From: Euglena gracilis
Lineage: Eukaryota; Euglenida; Euglenophyceae; Euglenales
Length of the DNA stretch: 64,000 nt
Reading direction: 5' to 3'
NCBI GenBank assembly: GCA_039621445.1
Contig: CP154956.1
Location: 67,154,452-67,218,451 of the forward strand
Under the pieces are notes generated by a model. The model saw only the letters and a program-made list of their open reading frames with translations. It made no database searches and was not told where the DNA came from. This document shows positions 10,731-21,416 of the stretch, in pieces. Both the position numbers and the translations under genes were made by a program. How positions within the stretch are numbered: position 1 is the stretch's first letter; each line of letters begins with the position of its first letter.

Positions 10731-12243
10731 GGGGGACAGAGGGCAAAATAACTTGAAATTCACCACACTGGGAATCTCCTTTTGGCATCCTTGGCACCGC
10801 CCCCAATGGCACCCTCCAAACATTGTCTTTGTTCTTTCCAGATAAAAATGGACTTTTTTCTAAAAAAACATTTCAAAGAATTTTTCCCCCAAACCGTCCG
10901 TGACGTTTTTTGTTTTTTTAATTTTTTTTTAAAAAAACATATGATTTTTGTTTCAAAAAAAACAAGCCGTCAACCTTGCATCGCGGTGCACACTTTTTCA
11001 AATACCTCATATTTCCCTGCGTATAATGTATTAGGAAACACACTTGTCGCACAATTCTCAAACCGGTTTCAGACCGCCACAACATGTTCCCAGCATGCAC
11101 ATTGTGGGAAAGCATCCACGCGGCATGGGTCCATTACAAAAAATACATTCAAAAAAGTCTCCACAGGCTGAAAACCTGGACCCCCCCAAGCTTGCGGAAA
11201 ATTGTGCACCGCCAAAACATGATGATGGATGTTAACATCGACTGAGATTTTATTTGGGTAGGGTGAGGTCACCTCCGGTTCAGAAAACAGGAATCAAACA
11301 GAACCATTAACAATTTTCATGAGACAGAATTGATTTGATGAAAAAGGGGAGCATGCCATTGGTTGTGACTCAGAGCCAAATGAGGTGAGCCATTTCCTCG
11401 GTGCAACAAACCCCCTGTCCATGGACAAGGCTGGGATCATTTCACCCCAAAGTGGCCAAAATTTTTGGCAAGGCTTGGTTTACCCCAAAGTGGCCATTTT
11501 CTTTCGTGGCCAAAAGTGTCCCCCACCCCAGAGTGGCCATTTTGGGGTCCCACGGTGCCTGGAGGGTGGCCACTTTGGGGGGGGGTGATGCCAGTTTTGG
11601 TTAATCAGGATCATTTTGCCAGTTTCTGGTCATTTTCCACACTTTTAACTGGTTGCCTGTTTCCTTTGAAACCCCCCAAAATTTTCCTCAACCACAAAGA
11701 ATCTCAAAGGCAAATTTCATTCATTGAGAGCAGCTGGAGATGATCCAAAGCATTTGCCAAGGTAAAATATGCATTGAAGAAAAGGCTGGTTCATTTCGGG
11801 GGGAGGGGTCACATGGCCAGCCACACGGGCCACAATTTCACCCATGCAGATTTTAGGACGCTGGCCACAGGCCACATTTCCTTCCCGCACATACAAATTG
11901 TCCTTGATGGCTCATGTGGCCTGGCCACATTAAAATATCTCGAAAATGAAGTAAAATCAAAGGAAATGTGCGGAGACCTAAATTGAAGCCCTTGAAACAC
12001 CCCATCTAATTGTATTTTGATTTCTGTGTAACTCCCCGCGAAGCTCGAGATATGGCCGATTTACGGCCCAAAACAGCACCACAGGTTTCCAACTTAGCCA
12101 TTTTCGGCCATTTGTTGGGTCAAAAAATCAATTTTTCTAGATAGTAATCTCCGGGGGGGGGTGGTCCATTTTTTTTTGTGTTATGGATGTATCGAGTTCG
12201 GCCAAACTTTAGGTCTAACACCCGTCTACAAGTTAGGCCTAAA

Positions 12244-12270
12244 GTTAGGCCGAATCCTAACCCTAACCCT
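12244..12270. repeat. short interstitial telomere-like run
   Basis: About two and a half CCCTAA units (12256-12270) follow two GTTAGGCC motifs. CCCTAA is the complement of the widespread TTAGGG telomere repeat. A longer run lies at 28481-28510. Confidence 0.6.
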
Positions 12271-13199
12271 GCTCCAACACCCCCCACACCCCCACAAGAG
12301 AAAAAGAGAACTTTTTTCCCCCTCCACTTCTGACACCCCCCACACCCCCCAATTTTTTTTGTGTTTTCCCCCCACCCTCACAATCAAAAATTTGGAAATT
12401 TTCCGCCCGTACCCTAACCCACAACACCCCCCAAAAAAAGAGAATTTGTGCACACATCTGGCACAAGACCGAAAAAGAGAAAATTTCAGAGTTTATCCCC
12501 GCAAGAACCCATGCCACAAAAACACCACGTCCGCCTGACTTTGCCCATAGCACTTACCTGTTTGCTGCACACGCCATTTCCTCCAAACTTGGTCCACACT
12601 GTTTACCTGTTTGCCACATAAATGCCATGTCCGCCTGATTTTTCCTGCACGGTTCACCCGTTTGCTATTTATGCTACGTCCACCAAATCTTGTCCACACC
12701 AAAGAATTTTGTCATTGGAGGGGGGGAGGGGGTGGGGGAGGGAGAAGGGGATGGGGGGTTCAGGGGGGGGGCGGGGGTGGGGGAGGGGAGGGGGGGGTGG
12801 GGGAGGATGGGCCTGCGCCCCCCCCCCCTCCCCCAGGCACATCCAAAGGGACGCCCCGTTGCATTTCACCTGTCTTTTTTTGCATCATGATATTCATGCT
12901 ATTGTACAGTGAACCTCCCCCCCTCCCCTCCCCCTGAGCGATTGTGGCTCACCTGGTGGACGATGCACCTAGTTCAGTCCCATCAGGATCAAAAGTTGAG
13001 TCAGATCCCAGCAGGCCCACAATTTTGGCCCGATTTTGGGAGGCACCTCCCCCCCATTGTCGTTGACCCCCCCCCCTGTTCAACAGCACCTTTCTGGAAC
13101 GGAAATTTTTTCTTTGCGTGGCCAAAAAAAAATTCCCCCAAAAAAAACAGCCAAGACACTTCAAAGTCGTTACTGGCACCATCTTTTTGACCTTCCCCC

Positions 13200-13630
13200 C
13201 TGCCCTGTTATTTGGGCACTGCCCATCATCATCAAACGTTGGATCCCGCCCCAGGTTTTACTAGTGGGACCCCCCTGGGGGGATAAATGGTAAATCCCTG
13301 CCATACACACAAATATGGATGTATGTTTGTATGCATATGCATACATGTATGTACTTGCGGCAGGCAGCGTTGTGGAATATTTTTGTCCTCGCTAACCTCT
13401 TGGACCAAAAAAACTGAGGGTGCCCCGTTATTGGAACATCTTTTTCGGCCTTCCCCCCGCCCCGTTATTTGGGCACTGCCCACTCAAAGGACACTGCCCC
13501 GTTATTTGGGGGGGGGGTTAGGGCACTGCGCACAATTGGGGCACTGCGCACTTATTAGGGGGGTTTACAACCTAACGGCACCTAACAGCACCCCGCCCCG
13601 TTATTTGGGGGGGTTTAATAAGTGCGCACC
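13200..13630. repeat. tandem-like CCCCGTTATTTGGG units
   Basis: Variants of CCCTGTTATTTGGGCACTGC occur near 13203, 13460, 13495 and 13595, joined by GCGCAC and GGGGGGTTTA blocks. Related blocks reappear near 14130-14235, on the other side of the MITE at 13769. Confidence 0.7.
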
Positions 13631-13768
13631 CTCCAAGGGCCCGAAACCACCTCCTTAGAAAGTGCGCACCCCCACCAAAGGAGAAACTGTTGGCATATTT
13701 CAGGTCAGAAAAGCACACACAATTCTCAGAATTGTCTTTCTCAGACCAAATGTTTCTTTCGTCCAAGC

Positions 13769-14022
13769 CAGGGGGTTTTTTAGTCGTGGACCCCCGGGGG
13801 GGGTAGGGTGGGTGGGTCCGGCCGAGCCCCCCCCCCCCCCCACCGGGAGTATCCCCGGAGGGGGGTGGGATATACTTTTCGGCGCCGCAGGCGCCGAAAA
13901 ATGCTATTTTTAGCACTTTTCGCGATTTTTCGGCCATTTTTTGTGGGTCCCCCGGGACCCCCCCCCCCAGGGGGTGGGTGGGTGGGGGGGGACCTCCCCC
14001 CCCCGGTCTTAAAAAAACCCTG
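13769..14022. mobile_element. hAT-like MITE with perfect 8-bp target duplication
   Basis: The left end CAGGGGGTTTTTTAG is the inverted counterpart of the right end, CTTAAAAAAACCCTG. GTCCAAGC lies directly outside both (13761-13768 and 14023-14030), a perfect 8-bp target duplication. The 254-bp interior is C/G runs around a CGGCGCCGCAGGCGCCG hairpin. It is non-coding and non-autonomous. Confidence 0.82.
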
Positions 14023-14030
14023 GTCCAAGC

Positions 14031-14615
14031 CCAAATTTGACACATAATCACTTGATTCATTGCTTGGCATTCGCAAAATAGGGGGAAAACTGAAAAAGAG
14101 CGGTGGAAAACGTAAATATTTTGTGCTTTGCCCCAATAAGTGCACAGTGCCCTGATAAAAAGTGCGCACCCCTTGGGGGTCCGAATCCACGTCCTTAAAA
14201 TGCGCACCCGTGCACTTATTGGGGGGTTTATCGGAGGTATGGCTTCCAAATGTTTTCCCCTGTGAATTTGGTGATTTGGTGCAATATGAGAGGTCCAATG
14301 GTGCGGTTGTGGAGGCCAGTTTGCTGGCACTGTCTGTTTTTTTTATGGTATCGTGCCGTTGACACAGTGTGTCATTGACACGCATTTTCCTGCCAGATTG
14401 GCGTGTCAACGACAAGGGGTACCCTCAGGTCCCAGGTTCGAACCCCGGCAGACCTCGTTTTTGGCCCATTTTTTTTCCAGTTCACATAGAGGCCGAAAAA
14501 CATTTTACCGTTTTCCAGTCCACACAGAGGACAAAAAACATTTTGTGTCATTTTTCCTGATGAATATTTTTTTTTCGGGTTGATTTTTTAATGTTCAATG
14601 TTGGTTTGAAACATA
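14031..14615. other. spacer with a lone B-box-like motif
   Basis: I see no coding capacity. GGTTCGAACCCC near 14434 matches a pol III B box and is followed by a T run, but I find no paired A box or tRNA fold upstream, so it is not called as an RNA gene. Confidence 0.45.
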
Positions 14616-14619
14616 TACC

Positions 14620-14672
14620 AATATAAATATATAAATATATACATATATATATATATATATAAAGATATATGA
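14620..14672. repeat. TA microsatellite
   Basis: An AT-dinucleotide tract with a few A insertions, adjacent to the tRNA-like sequence. Confidence 0.9.
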
Positions 14673-14681
14673 GCGGCAAAT

Positions 14682-14754
14682 GGCGTCTGCCAGGTTCGAA
14701 CCCGCGACGTCCCGTGTATGAAGCGGGCGCTCTTTCTACTAGGCCACAGTCGCC
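14682..14754 (-). tRNA. tRNA-Met(CAT)-like sequence, possibly a pseudogene
   Basis: The 73 nt read on the minus strand have a perfect pol III A box (TGGCCTAGTAG) and a B box (GGTTCGAACC). Acceptor arms GGCGACT and AGACGCC pair with one mismatch. The anticodon arm CCCGC/ACGGG has one mismatch around loop TTCATAC with anticodon CAT. The T arm has one mismatch, and the D stem pairs poorly. Size and boxes fit a tRNA; the mismatches make a pseudogene or a tRNA-derived SINE head as likely as a working tRNA. The AT microsatellite on its 3' side could be a SINE tail. Confidence 0.5.
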
Positions 14755-14864
14755 ATGCAACACATTTGAAAAATAATCGTTTTTATAACACATTTCCTGT
14801 TGCAACAAAAACACCTTCCCCGATCATTTCTATGTGCCCAACACGCTCTGAAAAAAATTGGTGA

Positions 14865-15090
14865 CCTGACTGGGAGACTCCGCAGAAGCTGGTTACCTGA
14901 CCCTCCGCAGAGCCAGCCTCCGCGGAGGCTGGTTACCCGGTACCTCCTCGAAGGCAATCAAAAAAAGTGGGATTCTGCTTTTGCAGAGGAGCCTAGGAGG
15001 CTGGTTACCTGGGATCAGAGGTTACCAGCCTCTCAGGTAACCAGCCTCTGTGGAGCCTCAGTGGATGCTCAGGTAACCAAAAGTCAGGGA
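14865..15090. repeat. cluster of GAGGCTGGTTACC repeats in both orientations
   Basis: AGGCTGGTTACC and its complement GGTAACCAGCC occur about seven times within 225 bp, making nested hairpins. I recognise no coding or RNA-gene signal. Confidence 0.8.
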
Positions 15091-16340
15091 ACCAAATTTT
15101 CTGGAGACGGTGGTGATTAACTGGTTTTCCAAAAAAATGGTGACTGGTTTTTGGAAGAGCGAAGTGACCCCCCGGGGTCGTTAAAAAGTTATTCAGCAGT
15201 GCAACATTTTGGAGCTTGGGATGCACTCCAAGGTGCTCAGAGGACGCATGACCCGTGTTTTCCCATTCACGGTGAAACGGACCTAAGGGTGAACGGGATC
15301 AAAAATAAAATAAAAAAGTCAAAAAAGGGTCGAAAAACACATTTTTTGACACTTTGGGTGGATGGATGGATGATGGTTGCCAGAAATCAACCTTTTCCCG
15401 AAGTTGACCCGTTTGTCAAAATATGTCTATTTTTTCCAGCCATTTTCCCCCATGACCATTTCGGCCATTTTTTGATTTGAATATGATGGGACAGGATGCT
15501 TTTTTTTTGCTTAAGGACCGCCCTTTCGAAAACGCATTTTTTTTGTGTTTTTTGATTGTACAAATGTATGTTTTCCTTCTGTTTCCTTCTGTTTTTTTTG
15601 CTTTTTTTGTTTTTTCCCCCCAGCAGTTTCCTGATTTTTGGTGGGAAATTTTTTGATCTTGGCTTATTTCTCCCCTAAAATTCCATATTTTGGAATCAGA
15701 ATGTTCCAAAATCTATCAAAATACATCGAAATATGGAGCTTAAACGCCGAAAAATTTCCCCAGAGAAGATGAAAATTTTCAGCAGAAAAGCGTCCTTCCC
15801 AGGGAGCTCCTAAAGGAATTTACATGGCCCATCTGCCTTTTTTTTTGCGTTTTTTTTGCATTTTTTTGTGTCGCGTTCTTTGAGGGTCCATGTTGCGTTT
15901 TCCCCCCCCTGATTGAAGACGGTGTGGCAAATGAAGATGAAGACAGTGGAATGATGTGCCATTGCATTGTTTCACAGGTGAATAATTATTACAACCGAGT
16001 GCGGACTGTCATCGTTGAGAGGGAGAAGCGCAAGAACGGTCCAGATCATCAGTTCAAGGATCTTCCTTGGATGGATAGGGAAGAACAACGCTCCGGATGA
16101 TTTTTCAGCCAACCTGTGTGGGGTGTCTGGTGCAACGGGTTGTGTCTTTGCATCTGGTTTTGCATGAGTTGCTTTTTTGTGAGGTGAAAGGGTGCATGGA
16201 CACTTGCTTTTGTTGATTCTATTTGCAAAGGAGATGGCATCAAGGTGGGGTCAAGGTGGGGTTGCAGGGTGGGACTGGCCATTCATCTGTTGTTGTCGAG
16301 TCCCAATGTCAATGATATCTCCTGAGGAATTGAGTTCAAT
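15091..16340. other. unassigned spacer
   Basis: A GACTGGTTTTT block near 15140 resembles the interior of the MITE at 4793-5156. Otherwise there are T runs and overlapping short frames without domains. I see no gene. Confidence 0.5.
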
Positions 16341-16348
16341 CTCCTGAA

Positions 16349-17375
16349 CAGGGGATTTCTTTAGCCGGAGGGTACCCTACCCCCCGGGGAGGGTCCCGCC
16401 AGTCAACCAGCTCAAATCCAGCCAGCAGCCCAAATTCGGGCTGGGAGCCCCTCCCCCCCTGGGGGTCGAGTGAAATAAAGTCGGGTCCAGCCCGCGAAGG
16501 CTGGGCCAGCCGGCCGCAGGCTGGCCAGCCAACTGGGCTGCCCAGGTCACCTATCCCTGCATCCCTGCATCCCTGCATTTTTTCCCCTCACCACAGCTTC
16601 CTCCATCACAACCCCCCAGCCTTCATCTAGCTCCATCCACCAAAATGTCGAAAATGGCAATAAATTTTTTAGAAAATTTTGTTTTTCACCGACCCAGGCA
16701 GGGGGGGGCAAAAATTGATATCCGCAATTTTTCCGCAATTTCCGCAATTTTCCGCAATTTCCGCAATTTTCCGCAATTTTCCGCAATTTTTCCGCAATTT
16801 CCGCAATTTTTCCGCAATTTTTCACCATTTTTTTGAAGAATTTTTCCCCACCACCGAAGATGGAAGATGCAATGAGTTCAAGCCATTCTTCAAATGGATC
16901 AACAGGTGTGCTATTGTGTTTTGTTGTTCCCCCCCCCAGTTTACCAATTTTTCTCACAGGTGCACCACTGGTCACAGGATTGGGTGCGTCCCACCTGTGC
17001 AAAGAACATCAAGCGTGTTGATTTGTGCTCGCCTGCATCGACGTGGGTGTTGCGGTGTTCTGAACCTCACAATTGAAAATTTTCGAAGTCCCCCCAAGCA
17101 GAAATGTGTATACCCGATATCAATTTTTCCGCAATTTTTCCGCAATTTCCGCAATTTCCGCAATTTTTCCGCAATTTTTCCGCAATTTTTCCGAAGGCCT
17201 CCGATATCAATTCCCCCCCCCCCTGCCCAGCCCAGCCCAGCCCCCTCCAGCCCCCGCCCCCCCCCCCCCACCCCCCCAGGGGGGTCCAGCCAGCCAGCTC
17301 AAATCCAGCCAGCAGCCTTTTTGCCAGCCAGAGGCTGGACCCCCCCCCCCCCGGGGGTCCTTAAGAAATCCCCTG
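16349..17375. mobile_element. hAT-like element containing a nested MITE
   Basis: The left end CAGGGGATTTCTTTAG and right end CTTAAGAAATCCCCTG are inverted repeats with one difference. CTCCTGAA (16341-16348) and ATCCTGAA (17376-17383) flank them and match at seven of eight bases, as for an aged hAT target duplication. About half of the 1.03-kb interior is the G-run MITE at 16701-17225. The rest is GCCAGCC-rich, and I see no transposase. Confidence 0.68.
16701..17225. mobile_element. G-run MITE with TTTCCGCAA arrays, copy 1
   Basis: It starts with a G run then AAAAATTGATATC and ends with GATATCAATT then a C run. TTTCCGCAA units are repeated near each end, and a unique centre with a TTTACCAATTTTTCTCACAG segment lies between. 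The whole unit recurs, inverted, at 25241-25762. Target duplication here is imperfect (CCCAGGCA against CCCAGCCCA). Long open frames across it are artefacts of the repeat. Confidence 0.8.
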
Positions 17376-17383
17376 ATCCTGAA

Positions 17384-18355
17384 CAGTGAAAATGATTGTT
17401 TTCTTATCAAATTTGGCAGAAGACAATTCTTTTGGCATTTTCTTGGCCATTTTTCATTTCAAAAACCCCACTAGTAAACAGCGCCATACCATTGGGACCC
17501 CCCTGCAGTGTGACAGGGGGGGGGCGAGCCAGCATCGCCATTTGTAGTATGGAGCATTAATTTTCGTACACGTCCAATTTGTGGGTCACACCCAACCCCA
17601 AGCCTCCAAAGCCTCTGCCAGCCCATGCGTGTGGTGATGGTGACTCACAAAATTGGACGTATGAAAATTAATGCTCCATGCTGCATATATATGATACACT
17701 GCTCCAGAGAATGTTCCTGGTACCCCCCACTGGATGGAGCAGGCATTATTTTTTTAAGACGAATTTTTTTTTGAAGGCGCAGCAAGGGCTATCCAGGCAT
17801 CGAACGGAGTCCAAATCCAAAACGTCGAGAAATTCGTTTTTTCGAGTTTGGATGGACAACGTTCCAGAATGCCAGAAATCCCCTGAGTTCGTTTGTTTTG
17901 CTGAGATTTGCATTTTTGCTTGGTCAGAGAAAAAATTTGCCAGAATGATTTTAGCAAGTTTTTGCAAGGTGTTTCAAGGCATTTTGGTCAAAAATTGCAG
18001 GCAGTTTCAAAGGTTTTTTTTTGGTGTTTTCAAATGTTTTGAGGGTCCGATCCCCCCACTGCCCCTTTATTGAACCTTGCTGGGGGGTCCCAATCAGCGC
18101 GTCAGTTAAGCTGGAGGGCACCCCAACGGGAGGGGGGTGTCCAGCCAGCCGGCAGCCTTTTTCCAGCCTCGAACCCTCCTCCCCCTCCATCGTCCGTAGG
18201 AGGTGGGGGCACAAAAGGCTTTTTGCATAATTTGCACAAAAAGGCATTTTTGAAGTTTCGATTTTGGAACCCGGTTCAAACTTGGTTTCCTAGTTCTGCC
18301 TTGGGACCGTGAGGGAAGAAGTCAGCCAGCAGCTTTTTTTCCAGCCAACCCAAGT
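17384..18355. other. spacer with one small hairpin element
   Basis: Apart from the inverted repeat at 17549-17679 I see nothing supportable. Short frames near 17680-18070 have no recognisable domain. Confidence 0.5.
17549..17679. mobile_element. 131-bp foldback MITE
   Basis: ATGGAGCATTAATTTTC at the left and GAAAATTAATGCTCCAT at the right are perfect inverted repeats, continuing inward with small gaps through GTCCAATTT for about 40 bp per arm around a 50-bp loop. The element lies next to TA-rich sequence but I see no clear target duplication. Confidence 0.72.
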
Positions 18356-18363
18356 TTTCCAAT

Positions 18364-18806
18364 CAGGCATTTGCTTAAGGGATTGCAGTACCCCCCCCCC
18401 CCCCGGGGGGGCTGGACTGCAGCTAGTCCAAATTTGGCTAGTGGGATTTCTAGCAGACCCCCCCGGGGGGGGGGGGGTCTGCTAGCAGGGCTAGCTAGTG
18501 GAAATTTTTTTCCCAGTGACCGGCGCGAAGCGCCGAAAATTTTTTTGGGACCCCCAAAAATGGCCCAAAATGCCGTTTTGGCCATTTTTGGGAATTTTTG
18601 GAACAAAATCAGCCAAAAACCTATTAAAAACCTCATTTTTCCTCCGGCGCACAGCGCCGGGGGAAAATTTTTTTTCCAGTCCTGGGGACCCCCGGACCCC
18701 CCCCCCCCCCCCCGGGGGAGGGGGGTTCTAGCTAGTCCATTTTTTCCAGTGGCTAGCCGATTGGCTAGCCAGTACCCCCCCCCCCGGGTCCTTAAGCAAA
18801 TGCCTG
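18364..18806. mobile_element. hAT-like MITE with perfect 17-bp inverted ends
   Basis: The left end CAGGCATTTGCTTAAGG and right end CCTTAAGCAAATGCCTG are exact inverted repeats. TTTCCAAT lies directly outside both ends (18356-18363 and 18807-18814), a perfect 8-bp target duplication. The 443-bp interior has CTAGCTAGT motifs and long C/G runs. The end resembles that of the element at 4793-5156 (CAGGCAATTGCTTAAG), so both belong to one family. Confidence 0.88.
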
Positions 18807-18814
18807 TTTCCAAT

Positions 18815-20300
18815 CCATTTGTCAATTTTGTTATTGGATTTTGGATTAATTATTTTGACTGGATTTTGTTATTTTTTTGGATTTGGTTTTAGAAAAATTG
18901 GTTACGGAAAAAAACTTGAACATTTTCTTAAAATGGTCCTGAAGTATTTGGGCATCCAAACTTTGGTCTGGAAAAAATTGGGTGGTTCCCCTATTTGAAA
19001 ACATGATGCCGAATGACAATGAAATGCAAGACCCCTCGGTGCTGCGCCGAACGTTCCTTCCTCTTTTCCAGAATCAATTACATTGAGTCCAAAAAAAACA
19101 ACAAAAACCAGAACACAACCATATAGTCGGTGAAAAGAATTGGGCGGAATCTTTAAAACCTGTTTTCCTGGCCCGACGCCTGTTTTGAAAATCGACTCAC
19201 TTGGAACGCGTTTTAGCAGGGGCACCGTTCAAGATTAACGTTTTTCAAGACAGGCGCCCGTTAGCATAAAAAAGGTTTCCAAGACAGGCGCCATTAGTGT
19301 AAAACGATATTTAGAGGGGCGCCGTTTTGCTTGATGAAAACCGCAAAAAAACGTCAAAAAACCACCGTACGGGTTTCTAATTGTCGAATGTTGTCTTGAA
19401 CGTCTTGTCTTGGTGTGCGGGCCCTGCGAAATAGGTTTTAGACAAATCGACCGCATTAACGGTTTTAGCCGGGGGGGGGGATCGACCGCATTAACGGTTT
19501 TAGCCGGGGGGGGGGGGGCCAAGGCAGGAAAAGATTTGGACAAATTTTGCCCAACCAATTTTTTCCCAACCAATTCTGTATGCGGCCATTTTCGACCCCC
19601 CCCCCCCGGTGGTCTGATTTTGCCTAAAAACCCCCTCTGTCCTTCTGGGGAAGCGCTGACAACCGTGCTAGAAGGGAAAGTGTCGAAATTTACCAGTTTT
19701 GGACATGAATTTTACATTTTTCGTCCAAAGAATGTTGACGAGCTTCAACTTTGCTCAAAAATGGTGGAATTTGGGCAAAAAGATGCATGCATTGAGGAGC
19801 AAGTATTTTGCTTTCGGTTGCATCAGTTTGATTTTACCAGGATTCACCGGGGACACCAAGTTTTTTTTTTCCTCGGAAGATGCCCCAGGGCCGGTGGAGA
19901 ACCCACACCTGGGCCGCAGGCTCTGGCGCAAATTCCCGAAAATTTTAGGTCTTGCACCACCTCCCGGGGGACTCAAAGAGATGCCTTTGCACAACCGTGC
20001 GGAAGGCAAAACCGGCAACAAGACAATAAGGCAAAGATTTTCATGTTGATATTCACAATTAGCCTGCTGTGAACCCCTCTCCGAGTTCGGTCCAGATTTG
20101 CAGAATAGCAACTGTTCGATTGGCCAGACACACCTTTCTGGTGAGTTATTGCTCTCTACCCACTCCGCCCGCCCAACCTCACGTCCAACCGTACCGTTTT
20201 TCTGTCCCACTTTTTTCTGTCAGTAAATTTTTGGAAACCAGGGTACCAGGGTGAGGCAAGTGATGTATATTGAGAATTGTGTTCCAGGCACCCAAACGGC
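18815..20300. other. spacer with small local duplications
   Basis: GACCGCATTAACGGTTTTAG plus a G run is duplicated at about 19449 and 19484, and CAAGACAGGCGCC recurs near 19246 and 19281. A plus-strand open frame (19410-20072, 220 codons) spans these G runs. It shows no domain and may be chance. No other gene is supported. Confidence 0.5.
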
Positions 20301-20313
20301 TTGGACACAGTGC

Positions 20314-20365
20314 TTAAAAACGTGTTCAGCCCGCCAAATGCCTGCCCTGAAATTCGTGGTCATGA
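20314..20365. repeat. left member of a 52-bp inverted repeat pair
   Basis: It runs from TTAAAAACGTGTTCAG through CCCGCCAAATG to ATTCGTGGTCATGA. Its inverted partner is at 26688-26742. Together they enclose the Cys/His-rich ORF and the DIRS element inserted in it, so they could be the ends of a host mobile unit. Confidence 0.8.
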
Positions 20366-20523
20366 ACACGTTTTCAATGAGGGCATTTGTGGCAATGACA
20401 CGTTTTCAGTGAAGGCATCTGTGTTCAGGCACGTTTTCAATGAGGGCATTTGTGGCAATGACACGTTTTCAGTGAAGGCATCTGTGTTCAGGCACGTTTT
20501 CAGTGAGGGCATCTGTGGCAACC
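20366..20523. repeat. 63-bp tandem repeat, left array
   Basis: Each unit has two related halves beginning with ACACGTTTTCA or GCACGTTTTCA and continuing GTGAAGGCATCTGTG or ATGAGGGCATTTGTGG. About two and a half units are present. An array of the same units in the same orientation lies at 26489-26635. Confidence 0.88.
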
Positions 20524-20683
20524 CCCAGCAAGAAACGAAAATCGCTATCATGAAAAATCGGCGTGCGGTTGAGAGGCCGGGTGGTCCTCAACGGGTGAGG
20601 CGGGTCGGGGGCACTCTACAACACGAAGAAGAACAACAAGAAGGCTAGGTTGCCTTGGCACAACGACAGGGAAGGGGCGAAAA

Positions 20684-20842
20684 TCACGGCACACGACAGG
20701 CTTTACACAAAAAAGAGCCATACTTTCGTGGCCGCCGCAAATGATATGCCAAATGAAAATGATATGCCAAACCGCAGGCGTCACAGACAACTTTGTTCAG
20801 CTCCACACAATTTGGATTTTTCAGAATGGCAACACCACAAAA
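20684..20842 (-). pseudogene. C-terminal part of a Cys/His-rich (PHD-like) ORF, split by the DIRS insertion
   Basis: The frame encodes spaced Cys and His pairs (VVCDACGLAYH, then FLCKACRVP and a stop at 20684-20686), the CxxC...YH...CxxC layout of a PHD-type zinc finger. It begins at the left end of the DIRS element. The N-terminal part resumes across the element at 26049. Removing the element and one copy of the shared ACCACA keeps the reading frame. PHD fingers bind histone tails, but here similarity rests only on ligand spacing. The ORF lies between inverted repeats and could belong to a transposon rather than a host gene. Confidence 0.55.
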
Positions 20843-21003
20843 TCGTACTCCCTCGAGGCAAACCGACCAGGGAGGAAGGGACACCGAGGGCGAAGCACAA
20901 AGACATTGTGAGGCCATGCCTTGTTCGCCGGCGGTGTTGTGTGATTGTTCGTTGTGCTGGGTTAGGCGTCTCCCCTTAGTGCCGCCTCGCCGGAGTTGGC
21001 TGC
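20843..21003. repeat. left terminal repeat of the DIRS element (its 3' end)
   Basis: It begins TCGTACTCCCTCGAGG. The first 75 bp are the left-specific extension (matched in the internal region at 21247-21316); the rest is the inverted terminal repeat shared with the right end. Related ends appear near 27215, 27401 and 49663. Confidence 0.9.
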
Positions 21004-21246
21004 ATTGTCTCCGACGTGGCGACCATGGAGCGTCCCCCTCCTTTTCTCCCCTCTTTTCCCCTGGGGGCCCAGGCCCCCCCCCCCCCCCCTCTTCCCCACC
21101 CTGGTCCCCACTAAAAACAAATAAAAAAAAACTAAAACAAAAAAATAAAAAACAACCAAAAAAAAAAACTCTTCCCAACCCTGCTCCCCACTTGCTGACC
21201 GAGGGCGTTTGAAGACAAATTTTTTCAATGGGAGGGGGGGGTCGGG

Positions 21247-21352
21247 CTCACAATGTCTTTGTGCTTCGCCCTCGGTGTCCCTTCCTCCCTGGTCGGTTTG
21301 CCTCGAGGGAGTACGAGACACCTCGGGCTCCGCACTTTGCCATTGTGAGGCC
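21247..21352. repeat. internal complementary region of the DIRS element
   Basis: 21247-21316 is the reverse complement of the left extension and ends GGGAGTACGA; 21317-21352 is the reverse complement of the right extension and begins GACACCTCGG. The junction at 21316/21317 thus records the exact end-to-end joint. A matching region is present in the third copy (49958-50072). Confidence 0.9.
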
Positions 21353-21416
21353 AGATTGTGCACTGAAATTAGGGGGGCCAGGGCATTTTCCAAGGCACCT
21401 TGGGCACCAAGTCTTT

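Larger units (their letters stand above)
9455..13760. other. non-coding low-complexity region
   Basis: I find no gene with support. The stretch holds T runs and A runs (9980-10140, 10840-10960), G-rich purine tracts (12715-12810), a cluster of CCGCAGCACTATTGGAC-like units (10310-10730) and CCCCGTTATTTGGG units (13200-13630). Short open frames are explained by homopolymers. A few scattered segments resemble 3.1-4.2 kb, so it is probably old transposon debris. Confidence 0.55.

Noticed and set aside
12715-12830. G-rich tract as a regulatory quadruplex
   Set aside because: It could fold as a quadruplex, but nothing nearby suggests a promoter or gene, so no function is claimed.
14425-14470. Second tRNA at the GGTTCGAACCCC motif
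   Set aside because: Only a B box and a T run are present; no A box, anticodon arm or acceptor pairing upstream.
16679-17389. 236-codon plus-strand frame rich in Phe/Pro/Asn
   Set aside because: It reads the TTTCCGCAA arrays of the MITE and the C runs beside it.
19410-20072. 220-codon plus-strand frame
   Set aside because: It crosses duplicated G-run sequence, has no domain or homologue in the window, and the first third is low complexity.
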